Of a stretch of 64,000 nucleotides of DNA, positions 38,746 through 49,775 are shown one piece after another (positions within the stretch are counted from its first letter, which is position 1; each line of letters opens with the position of its first letter). The notes under the pieces are model-generated. The model was not told the DNA's origin and ran no database searches. It was given only the letters and a program-made list of their open reading frames with translations. A program made the position numbers and the translations under genes. Location of the stretch: the NCBI RefSeq assembly GCF_030867095.1, contig NC_081828.1, positions 46,043,434-46,107,433 on the forward strand, written 5' to 3'. Origin of the DNA: Alligator mississippiensis. Lineage: Eukaryota > Chordata > Crocodylia > Alligatoridae.

Positions 38746-39000
38746 TACACACCTTAGCTGTTTGCTGGATTGAAGTACAGCCCCTTGTAAGTGTGCATAT
38801 ATTTTAATACCATCATAAATGGAGATCCTTTGAAAACCTATCCACATTGAATGGTGCCCTGCCCCTGAGTGCAGGAGGGGCTTAGGGACTAAATTAAAGG
38901 TGGGGTGTCGGGTCTCTAAGGCAGGACTAATATTTGAGAAACACAACTGCAGTTCTGACCGACACTGTATGAACCAGGACAAACCATTGAAGTTCCCTTT

Positions 39001-39045
39001 AAAAAAAATATATATATATATATTTATTTATTTATTAATTAATCC
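39001..39045. repeat. AT and TTTA simple repeats
   Basis: An A-run is followed by about 10 TA units, then TTTA units and ATTAATTAAT. Low complexity only. Confidence 0.9.
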
Positions 39046-40014
39046 AACTTATAACAAATTTAGCATTGAAAAATGCATCCAATCCCCTAAAACATACATA
39101 ATAGAGCTTTATCTTCCTTCAACAGTGCTTTCTTAACCCAAGTCAGTGTTCACAGGAGTCTTTGTTTTATTTTTCTTCTCTTCTTTCAGTCTCTGACAAT
39201 TCATTTTTGTTTCAATCAATGTTAGACTTTTTATGTTCCTGCATCTGTGTATAATAATTTGCTCTCTCTCTTCCCTCAGAACTTTACATAATACAAATCT
39301 TCTCATCTTCTACTTGTCTCTGTTTATACATTTTGAATTTACTCCAAATTTGTTCTTAATCATTAGCTCATAGAACTTGCATTTGCCTTCCATATTCAAA
39401 AACATTTCTCAAACTTTCAATTTGGAGGCACGGGAAGATTCTTTTTTAAATCGAATGCCAAGAATTTCCATCAAATTTCTAAGTAAACATCTTTTTTCTT
39501 TCTCCCCTGTAGAACACTAGCTTGATAGGACAACTTTTCCACTACTAAAACTTCCTAAACTTTTTTAAACCAGTCAGTGATTTTAGGGGTGTCACTTTTT
39601 TTTTCCAGGTTTTTGTTACTGTAATTCTTGCAGCCATTGGAAGATGAGTGATCAATTCCTTATGACTTTTATATGTCACAGAGCTCTCAAAGGTTCAATA
39701 AGAGCTCCAAGGAGTTGTCTGATAGCTGGCATCCTGTTATTTCCCTCACCTGGGTTCCCATTTTCAGCGGGCAGTAATTTTTGATGCCTCACTTCTTAGT
39801 TTTCTCACTTTGAATAGACGCCAAAAAATTCAAATGTGGGTTCGTAGGCTTGTAAACCCATCTTCAGACTCCTCAATAAAAGCCCCTTGTTGCCTGCTTT
39901 TGGGGCAGGAGGTCATAGCCTTTCCTTTTCGATATTGACCTTGCCACATTCCTCCATACCTTTGTCGCCTCAGAGTTTGATTCCTGTTGCGAGTGCTGCA
40001 TGAGGCCATACAGT

Positions 40015-40640
40015 ATATAAAATCCATTAAGAGAGCAAAGCTTGTGCAGCGTGCAGCTGCACGCTGCCTCTTACGTAGTATTTCCAGCAGGGAGCACGTC
40101 GTATCCATAGTAGAGGATCTGTACTATGTTAGCTACCTGTGGATTTCCAGATGGACTTCAGAGGTTTAATGTTGACCCATAAAGTCCCAAATGGCCTTGC
40201 CTACCTGATAGGACTTGCCTATCTGAGACGCTGATTATGCTAAAAGAATTAGTACTTGTATTGGAGCAAATTGTCATTGCAGCAGTAGTAATGGTATAAG
40301 CACTAGTGTAGACAGAGCTCAGGTCTGTACCACTGCATTGTGGAAATCTACAGAAAGTGGCTTTGCACCATGGCTGGCTGTTTGGGCAGTACAGGTGCTA
40401 ATTTTTCCCCGTGTAGACTAATCGCAGAGAGCCTTGCACTCCCCCTTATCATACAGCTGTGACTGGTAGAGGCACCTGAGCTCAAACCCAACCGAGAGCT
40501 TTCAGCAGGGCTTCCTCCCTTGCCCCATGGTCTGGAATAGCCAGGTCTTCCAGACCTACTACAAAGCCTACCTTTTCTTCTCAGGCTGTGGGTGCAGGAG
40601 GGTCCAGTCACAGTCAATATTTAGGAGGATATTGTGGGGC
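40015..40640 (+). repeat. L2-like LINE fragment, interrupted
   Basis: The + strand from about 40020 encodes KLVQRAAARCLLRSISSREH, matching the LVQNAAARxL...R-H motif near the end of L2-clade reverse transcriptases; in the shifted frame the expected THKVPNGLAYL follows, so a frameshift lies near 40170. The 3' part resumes at about 40480 (RAFSAGLPPLPHGLE). Between 40255 and 40455 unrelated sequence, possibly a short MITE (TAGTGTAGACAGAGCT...CCGTGTAGACTA), appears inserted. Confidence 0.65.
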
Positions 40641-42572
40641 ATTTCCTGTTTTGGGGTAATGGAAAGACTGCTAGTTTTATTATTTTGATTTGATTTTAAA
40701 TTATGATTCCAAGTCACCTAAAACTCTGGATAAGAATATTATTTTGGACGTTATGAATCAAAGTAAATATCAATAAATAAAGCTGTTAAGAAATCTTTCT
40801 TCACTCATGCACATTAGGAACATTTTCCTCTTTGGCATGTGTTCTTCAGTTCCCCGGCAGTACAAGCAAATTGGAAAGTTCAGCTGTCATTCTGGGAAGG
40901 TCATAGATCACACTAGCAGCCTGAGTAATCCAAGAGGTTTTAAGTATCATAGCATTTAGTTTAAAGTGAAATTTGCTCTGACAGGGGCTGGCAGACCAAT
41001 AGGAAAAAGAAATATTTGGGCTCAGAGAAGTGCATGTGTAGAGACCGCGAATATAACTGATGGCTGGAAGTGATTTCAGTCTAAAAAAAACAAATCATTA
41101 AGAGAGTGCATAGGGGTAAAATACACAGTTCATATTTTAAGGGTCTCAAAATGAACCAGCAACTGAGGTTAACATTACATAGTAATTAGCTGCACTGTTC
41201 ACTGTTTAACTCCATAAGTCCCAGGAACTACAGTAGACAAGCCACACAAACAGCATTGCCTTACTTGTGTTGTGCAGACAGCACCAGCTTCTACCTATCG
41301 ATTAAAATAATTAAAAAAAAAAACCTAAAGATATCTTGCACGGTTTGCAGACTAAGGCAGTTTCTGAAACATTCTTGTCCCAGGTATTTAATAATGTTCT
41401 GTTGCTTTCTATGCAGTCCTATGTAAAGCTCCCATCAGTTATCAATCTAAATAGTGAGTGACTGGGTAGCGGGAGGGAAAGACCACTGCATTTTTGGAGA
41501 AGGGGTGTGGATGGCAGCATTACTTTTCTTGATTTCATTAAGAAAAGCCCCTGTTGTTTTGGGAGGATGGTGGTGATCTTTTGTCTGTAAAGCACCCCGC
41601 ACCTTCTAAGCACTATTTAAGTGTTTCTGTAACAAGCATTAGCTAAGAGTAAGCTTTGGATTTAATAGCTAATGTTGAAATAAGAACACGAGGGGCAAGT
41701 TATGATCTCAGTCTGGTCACTAGCGGGCAGGTGTTCACTTTCTAAACTCCATCATCACAATTGACTCCTTTATTGCCATCCTTAGCTGAGGTGCCACAGG
41801 CACAGTGAAAAGTAGATCCTGAGCTCATTTCTTCACATTCAAAGTGACTTTTTCAGGTCTGGGTGGAGGCATGATGCAGGCCTGAGGTACACATGCACTG
41901 TCATAATTTTGGTCTGCCTGCACCCAGCCAGACTTCAGTCTGCAATTATGTCTCTCCACCACCATCCTGGTCAATTCATGTTTTGTCCCCAGGACTGAAG
42001 GGGGTGGACCTTTGCTTCTAGCCCATCAGTCCTAGTCAAATAGTGAGGGTAATACTTTTCAAGAGCAGTACCTTCATGTGAAAGCAAAGCTAATCTTTTT
42101 CCAAGCACAGACAGCTACTCATTTACCTATGAAAATATTTACACAGTGGGCCATTTTCTGGAGAATGGTGATCTAATCAAGGTGTTCAAATACAATTTTA
42201 TGTTCCCCTTTTTTAATTCAGTGTCTGAAGTAATCAGATGATCCATCTCTTACAGGTTTTGTCAGGACACTAAAGTATGTCTTAACTATTTGTAAACAAC
42301 TAATACTCCTCTAAATTTAGACTCTAGGAATCTGCACCTAATTACTTACACATCTATACAAATTTTAAAAAATGATTTGTTGAGAATGTAATTGAAACCA
42401 TGTTTTCCCCCATTCCTGTTATCAGCTTAAATACATGCAAATTGTTTGAATAAGGATTACTCAATTGGAATAGCTGGAAATGTTTGGCCACAGTGATGGG
42501 GAAATAGTGCCACCTCATGGTACAGTGAGAGATTACAGTACTTCTGACCAGAACAATATTTCACTATTTTTT

Positions 42573-42690
42573 GTAGAGAGAGGTAGCTAGCTGTGTTAGT
42601 CCAAAGTCAGGCAGAAAAAAGGGCAGGAGAGCACCTTAGAAATTAACAATTCAGAGCAGCATGCCTCTGAACAAATCAGTCTCAGACGTG
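42573..42690 (-). repeat. Penelope-like 3'-end fragment
   Basis: In reverse complement the segment reads GAATTGTTAATTTCTAAGGTGC...GGACTAACACAGCTAGCTAC, the familiar 3' end shared by many sauropsid repeats (TTAGTCTCTAAGGTGCCAC...GACTAACACGGCTACC) that I associate with Penelope-like elements. No coding part is attached. Confidence 0.5.
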
Positions 42691-44144
42691 CCACTGCGCC
42701 CTGCCTTATTTTTTAGTACCACATACAGGGATGACTGAAATGTGGACCTCAACCCAGAGACAGCCCCTAAAATGATGTCACATAAGGTGCAGCCACCTTC
42801 ATAATTAATAGGGTGGTTCTCCCTCTAGAGTCTTCAGGAGGAAATGCTTTATCTTGAACCAAGCAGCCACATGTGACTTGTGTCTTTCATTCCCCGTTCT
42901 ACTACATCAACATGAAAGATGGCAACAGTTGGCTCTGTTTTAAGTCACAGGTATGAGGTCTGGGTGTATGTCTATATGCCAGTGAAGCATTCAGGTGGCC
43001 AAAATATATGGCTCTTTGTGGTATGAGTGAGTAACAAACAAGACGAGTTCCTGAGTGCTACCACAATACGAATAATAAAAAACTGTCCAACAGTGATGTC
43101 ACTGCAAATTCAGATAAGTCACTGCAAAATGAATGAGATCTAGAATCACATTTTCTGAAAACAATACTTGTTTATAAACTGACTCTGTGGCCTAACCTAG
43201 ATGCAGAAACCCTGGACCGCTGCCATTACTCCAGCTTTGTGCTTCTACACTGCCATGGACATCCATGCACTTAAGTTAGCAAAACAAAATGAAGAATATG
43301 GTTCCTGATGTTCAAAACGCAGGATATTAGTAACTCCTGAGATAATTTCTTCTGATCAGTATACTTCACTTTTCATCATTTATTGTTTGTTTTTTTCTTT
43401 ACTTGAAAACAGGGTGGTCCATTTCACCCATGGTTTAATTCTTTGCAAAAGCTCTGTGGCCTGCATGCAGAAAATAATATCTCATAACAGCTCATCCAAG
43501 GCCTATTTGTCCAGGCTCTCTGTGTATCTCTAATGCCAGTCACAGTAGAAATTAGGTGGTGTTGGGGATTGGTTGGAATCCAGATAGTAAGCCAGGAAGG
43601 GAAGTTTGTTCTCTGACTTTCTGGTGTAATCATAGGTTCATTCCCAGTGCAGGGTCTGGTTCTTTGAGGGGTGGAAGAAAAGAAGTACATCTCAGACCGT
43701 GAAGATAGGACCCTTCCTGATCTCTTTTTGGAAAAGCCCTTTTGGGCCTTAAACCTGTTGTTGAAAAAGTTCTACCCCTTATTGCCTAATAGCCTGCTAG
43801 TTGACTGCAGCTGCTGAGGAGGGAACTGGAAAGAGAAGCCAACTCAAAAGATTACAAGCCATTCTTTTCCAGTTGTTTGTCTCATAGGGAATTACCTTCT
43901 TTACAGTTTTGCTTACCAGCCACACACTATTCCTTTGTAGGATGGGAGAAGCTTTTACTGAACCAGCCCTCAAAAGTCTCTCACTTTCTGAACTGCTGGG
44001 GCTTCCCTCAGGCAGACAGATTTTCTGATTAGATAATCACCAATGGCTCTTTTCTATACCCTAGACACTTGCATATTTCTAGAAACAGCGTCTTGGTGAT
44101 GATGATAAAGTGCTGGAACAAGGTCCTTCCCACTTCTGGTCAAC

Positions 44145-44215
44145 ACCCGTTTAGCCCAAGCACTTAAGCATGTGACTAAGTGCTTCATCAAATCAGGACC
44201 TAGAATATTACCATT
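44145..44215. repeat. Ancient amniote dispersed repeat
   Basis: CCAAGCACTTAAGCATGTGA and CTAAGTGCTTCATCAAATCA belong to the same old palindromic family as 38460-38745. Short and diverged. Confidence 0.5.
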
Positions 44216-45393
44216 GTGTGTGTTCTTGATTGTATTATTCTTTTACATGTTTATGCTGTTGCAGCTTAAGTTAACTTTGTTTAGTGTGTTCAGCATACTA
44301 GCAGCAGTAATAAACTTCAGCTTTTCCCCATTCTAACTTTTTAAACTACTTTGGATGAGAAACCCCGCTCCTTTTGACCTGTCACTAGTCAGACAATAAA
44401 TTTAGAGATATTTCTGCCTGTCTGTTTAGGTGGAAGTTTTAAAGATAACCTAATCATTAATTCAGTATCCTGGGAAACATTTACTTTTCTGTCTCTGCCT
44501 CCTCCGTGAAAGCTATTGGTGAGCGTGGGATATCTGCTACTTCTGCCTGCAGAATGCTTGCGCCACCAGTATCTGATTCATTGCTTTGGGACATTAGAGT
44601 ATGAAAAGTGATACTGTATATGAAGACCAAATTATCATCTGTCTTGCTAAGACAGAGGTGTTTAGTACATGATAAATTCTCTCCATCCTTTGGCTGTCAG
44701 TCTGACATCCCCTCTGAAACCGCATTGCGTACTCTGCTTACAAGGCCAAAAACGAGCCGTTTCAGATTTCCAGCTGGCATTTTCCCAGTGACTTTGGGAT
44801 GCTCTCTCCATCATTCAGAAAGAAACTTGGCTGTTTGGTTGTGCTAACGATCAGCTTTGCATCAACAGCCATTTTCTAGCAAATTTATTTAAAATACCCT
44901 GTGAGACGAGCCTCTATTTACCCCTGTTTTATAGATAGACACATGGAGTCACACAAGTGAAGGGCAGTCTGCACCCAAAAGTTTATCTGACAACTCTCCC
45001 AGTTATATAGTTGCCCCAATAAAAAATGTATCATGAAGAAGCTATGCCTCACCACAACATTCACAGTACAGCAGAGAACAGGTTCCAAGAGTCCTATCAC
45101 CCTTGTCTTCCACACTGCATCAGAAAGTGTGGCCCACAAATTTGGCTAGTTACATACTACAGGCTGTCCAGTTCCCAGCTTGCTACATTTAATTAAAGTG
45201 AGCCAACAAGTCCATTAAAAACGTCTTATTTCTATTTCTACCTAAGGGGTCATATTAGTTTCTATAGAGAGATTACATGATCACAAATAGAAGGAGATAT
45301 CTGAACAAGCTAGAACAGGAGAGAGGTACCTCACAAGATACTCTCTTAAAATGTGGTCTACCCTGTGGAGAAAGGTGAAGACTCCCAACCTAA

Positions 45394-45579
<186 letters not shown>

Positions 45580-45935
45580 AGCAACTTGCTGCATACTCCG
45601 GAGTGTTCTCCCTCCTGCTCCACTAGGAACCAGTGTTCATAGCTAGCTGGCTTTAGATCATTCCTTGGAAATGCATGATTATACTGTGACAAGTCTGTGT
45701 GATTATGTATCCTTTAGTATGCGAACCTCCAGATAAGCCTGGGCCTTGCTGGCTCTAACATTTTAGTGACTGTGTTCACTCCTCAGTTCTCAATTTATAA
45801 TTTTTGTACAGTATTTGTCATGTGACTTGAAAGCAAGTATTGAAAAGCTACTAGACTGGAAAGTAAACATTACACTGTGTATATTAAACAATTAATTTAA
45901 TTTCTATTAAATACAAAAACTACATGGTCAGTGCA
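45580..45935 (+). other. KIFAP3: KIFAP3 3' UTR (end estimated)
   Basis: AT-rich sequence following the stop codon. Two ATTAAA signals occur close together (45883-45888 and 45906-45911) and a T-rich, then TG-containing tract follows from 45950, as expected downstream of a cleavage site. The cleavage position is an estimate and longer UTR forms are possible. Confidence 0.65.
45906..45911 (+). terminator. KIFAP3: Poly(A) signal ATTAAA
   Basis: The second of two ATTAAA hexamers, about 330 bases after the KIFAP3 stop, followed about 40 bases later by a T15 run. The usual spacing of signal, cleavage site and U-rich element is satisfied. Confidence 0.6.
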
Positions 45936-47207
45936 GTGATATTAAGTGATTTTTTTTTTTTTTTGGTTCACTGAATTTTTTTTGATGTCTCCTGTGGCAG
46001 ATGTCAAGTGGAATATTCTTAAGTAAGCCTCCTACTGGGAACATTGCTAATCTCTTGTATCCAGTGGCACTGTTTGGAAACGTTGGCCATGTCCACGCTG
46101 ATAGTTAAGGTCCGTCTTAAGAATGCTGTAAAGCACAAATTCATGGCCTAACTACAGGACAAACCCTAAACTTAACACTCAGTAGCAGTCCAGTCTGACC
46201 CTGGAAGCTATGCTGCTCTTTTAGGTTCAAGAATTTTTTTGGGCCATATTCACCTGCTAGTCCATCCCAATTCTGTGGTATGTTCAGAACTGGAATCTAC
46301 CCAGGTGTGCAGGCTTGAAGTCCACTTGCCAGCCCACTCAGCAATCCTGCAATGCCTGGGTATAATACAAGCCTGCTTGCTCACCTGCTCCTTGGAAAAG
46401 GAAGGGTGCTGAGGTTCCTATATAAGATGTTGCCCTCTAAATCTTTCTTTTAGTGGTTCTATCTTAATCTCTGGTCAGGGGCTTTTGAGTGCTATCATAA
46501 TATATATAATAATGTAAAAAGTTTTGAAGCTCCCAAATGTCTCTGGCTGCTAGAAAAGAAGAGCATTCTCTCTAGCTTTCTCCTTAAATCATCTTGCCTG
46601 TTGTCAAAAGGGAAGCAATATCTAACTGATTAATAATCATCCCTTTGCCACTATCTGAATTTGGGCCCTAGTCTTTAGCAAATACCTCCAGCAGCAGTAA
46701 GCTCACATGATCCTGGTTCAGTGGCAATGTGTACGGGGTGCACATGCACCCCTTGAGCACTAGTGCACCCCCCAACAGGCAGCATTCCCTGCTTAGGTGA
46801 CAGGTGGGGGGGCAGGCAGGAGTGCTGGTGCTCCCCCCCCCCCAAGAGTGCTGGCTGGGGTGTGGGGGCACCAGGAGAAGCGTTGCTGGCACTTCTAGGT
46901 TGGTGCGATCAGCTGTGGGGGACCCTGACACACCCCCCTGCCCCCGGTTGCTGCCTCTCCTAACTCAGGAGGTACCAGTTGCCCATGTCCTGGTTAGTTT
47001 TCACAGATGAAGTCTGAGAGAGATCTGAGTAAGAGAAGAGGCATTGGAAGACAGGACTGCATGGCCTTGCTCTCAGTTCATGTATGGAAGGTTATGCTTA
47101 CAGCCATTCAAATAGAAAGTTATATAAATGAAAACTTCACTGCTGATTAAATTAGTACCCGAATTCAGAAATGTTGCCAATCCTATCTGTTTAGGGTCAT
47201 AGAAAAA
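45936..47207. other. Intergenic, KIFAP3 to Penelope-like element
   Basis: Mostly unique-looking AT-rich sequence. A GC-rich island at about 46716-46965 begins CAGTGGCAATGTGTACGGGG and holds a C-run and many CACCCCC motifs; it looks like a degraded hAT-type element, but the right end was not identified. Confidence 0.5.
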
Positions 47208-49775
47208 GACTTGGGTGAAAACATAAAAAGAAGAAATGGAACAAATTACTCCAAGAACAAGCTCCCCAGCCACAAAACAGCCATCAGAGGAACAACACCA
47301 ACACCTTACAACATTCCAACCTCAGACTTGATAAAACTGAAAGCAGCAACCAACCCACAAATATTATCAATCTCTCCACACACATGCTTACCAAAACTGA
47401 AAAATCTGTCCTTTCTAAAGGCCTAAATTTCTGTCCAGAAAAATACCCTAATAAAATATTTCAATGTGGAGAACTAGAAGAATTCTTCCGACGCCTGGAC
47501 CTCAAAGAATATTTCCACGACCAAACTGAACCCACTCCCAACAACAACTCATCCTCTGACAACATTCAGAAAAGGATCAATGCCAAAAAGCCCAAAAAAA
47601 CATCAGGTTGGACCTCACAGTGGACAAAACCCTAACCTTGACCGCTACATTGACTGCTTCAGGGAAAGAATGAACAATGAAATAATCAGCAACACATGCC
47701 ACCACAACAACCTCTCTCTACCAGAGAAAAAGGCCATAGAATCTCTAAGATCTAACCACTAAATAGTAATAAAACCATCAGATAAAGGAGCCATAGTCAT
47801 CCTAAACCATGAGGATTACATAAAGGAAGCCAAGAGACAGCTCTCTGACACCACCTACTACAAAGAACTACAAGAAGATCCTACTCCCCTTTTCACCAAA
47901 AAACTCAACAATACCATCAAATCATTTCCATCAAGACTACAAGAAAAACTACAGACCTTGATCCCCCCCGCTACCTAACCCGGGGACTTTTTACATGCTC
48001 CCTAAAATCCACAAACAAGGGAACCCTGGCAGACCTATCATATCCAACCATGGGACCCTAACTGAGGAAATATCAGGTTTCGTTGAATCAATCCTAAAAC
48101 CACTTGTCACCCACAGAGCAAGTTTTGTACAAGACACTACAGACTTTCTACGGAAAGTTAAAAACATAGACCACCTTCCCAGCAACACACTCCTAGCCAC
48201 CATGGACCTTAACAGCCAACATCCCACACCAGGATGGCATCCAAGCCTGCCTTACGTATCTACAGGAACAAGATTACAACTCAGAATACAGGCCCAAAGA
48301 TATTACTGACCTTATACACTTCATCCTCACACACAACAATTTCACTTTTAATAATCAACACTTCCTCCAGATGATGGGAACAGCTGTGGGCACTAAAATG
48401 GCCCCACAGTATGCCAACCTTTTTATGAGCCACCTGGAAGAAGACTTCCTCAAGAACTGCACCATCAAACCCTTGCTATACTTAAGATACATCGATGACA
48501 TCTTCATCATTTGGACTGAAAACCTACAATCTCTGATTGAGTTCCATCAGAAATTCAACAGTCACCATCCCTCCATCCGACTTTCTTTAGAATACTCCAG
48601 CACCAACATCTCCTTTTTAGACGCAATGATCAGTATCCAGAAGGGTAAAATACAGACCACGGTATACAAGAAACCCACAGACCAACATACATATCTGCAC
48701 AGAACCAGCAATCACCCAAAACACACCAGAAAAGCTGTGATATATAGCCAAGCCCTCAGATACCACCGCATCTGTACTGAAGAGAACACCCGGGATTGCC
48801 ACCTCACCAATCTTAAAAAGGCTTTCACCCAACAAGGACACTCTTCCAGAGAGGTAGATCGCATGTTTGAAAGAGCCACCCGGATACCACGTGAAGAACT
48901 GCTGCAGTACAGAAGAAACCCCCCCACAAATTGCGCACTGCTGGTTATGACGTATCACCCCTCCCTTGAACCTGTACAGAAAATCGTCAAAAAATTGCAA
49001 CCCATACTAGAAAGAGACCCTATTCTTAAAAAGATCTTCCCAGAGCCACCCATCCTAGCCTTCAAACAAGCACTGAACCTCGCCAACCTCATCACCAGAA
49101 GCAAACTTCCTCAAGCCCAGAACACACCAAAAGGATCCAGACCATGCCATGACAAGAAATGCAAAACCTGCTAACACATCTCCACCACCCCCACAATTAC
49201 TACACCCCACAACAGAGCCATCAGCATCCCTGGATCTTACAGCTGCACCTCCAGAAATGTAATATAGCTCATCCAATGCACCAAATGCCCTGATGGAAAA
49301 TACGTAGGAGAGCCCAAACAACAACTGCGCACCAGAATGAACGCATACTGGAAATCCATCAAAGACAGAAATACCCAATTACCGGTGGGGGCACATTTCT
49401 CACAGGAGGGCCACTCTCTTTCCAATCTCTCAGTCCTGATCCTCAAGGGAAATTTACACAACACTTCCCAGAGAGGAGCCTTTGAGCTCCATTTCATCAA
49501 CCTCCTGGATACTAGAGATCATGGACTAAATATAGACATTGGATTTTTGATACATTATAATCTGCCTGGCAACTGACTCCCCAGCCCAGCCCAGCCCCTG
49601 GCTTCCTTACTTTTCATTCCATCCAGGAAGAGCACGCACCAACTGCTGAAACTTCCTTAGCCTGATGAAGGGTTTTTGAACTCAAAAGCTTGCTTAATAA
49701 CTATTCTCCAACTATTTGGGTTGGTCTAATAAAAGATATCAAATTCACCCAAGGTACCTTGTCTGCCTGGGTGAA
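47208..49775 (+). pseudogene. Penelope-like retroelement (reverse transcriptase plus GIY-YIG endonuclease), inactivated
   Basis: Penelope-like elements encode one protein with a telomerase-related reverse transcriptase and, in this type, a C-terminal GIY-YIG endonuclease. The N-terminal region is at 47384-47635 (VLSKGLNFCP, EEFFRRLDLKEYF), then IVIKPSDKGAIVIL at about 47763, YMLPKIHKQGNPGRPIIS at about 47992, GTAVGTKMAPQYANLF at about 48377 and the catalytic YIDDIF near 48490. The endonuclease follows at 49265-49575 (LIQCTKCPDGKYVGE, ending GFLIHYN). The copy is dead: in-frame stops at 47760-47762, 49172-49174 and 49265-49267, and frame changes between 47600 and 47640, near 47975 and near 48220. 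The 3' tail includes GTTGGTCTAATAAAAGATAT (49724-49743). It lies intergenic in the same sense as both genes. Confidence 0.9.

Noticed and set aside
47991..49500. Minus-strand frames of up to 127 codons
   Set aside because: They are shadows of the Penelope-like reverse transcriptase and endonuclease on the + strand.
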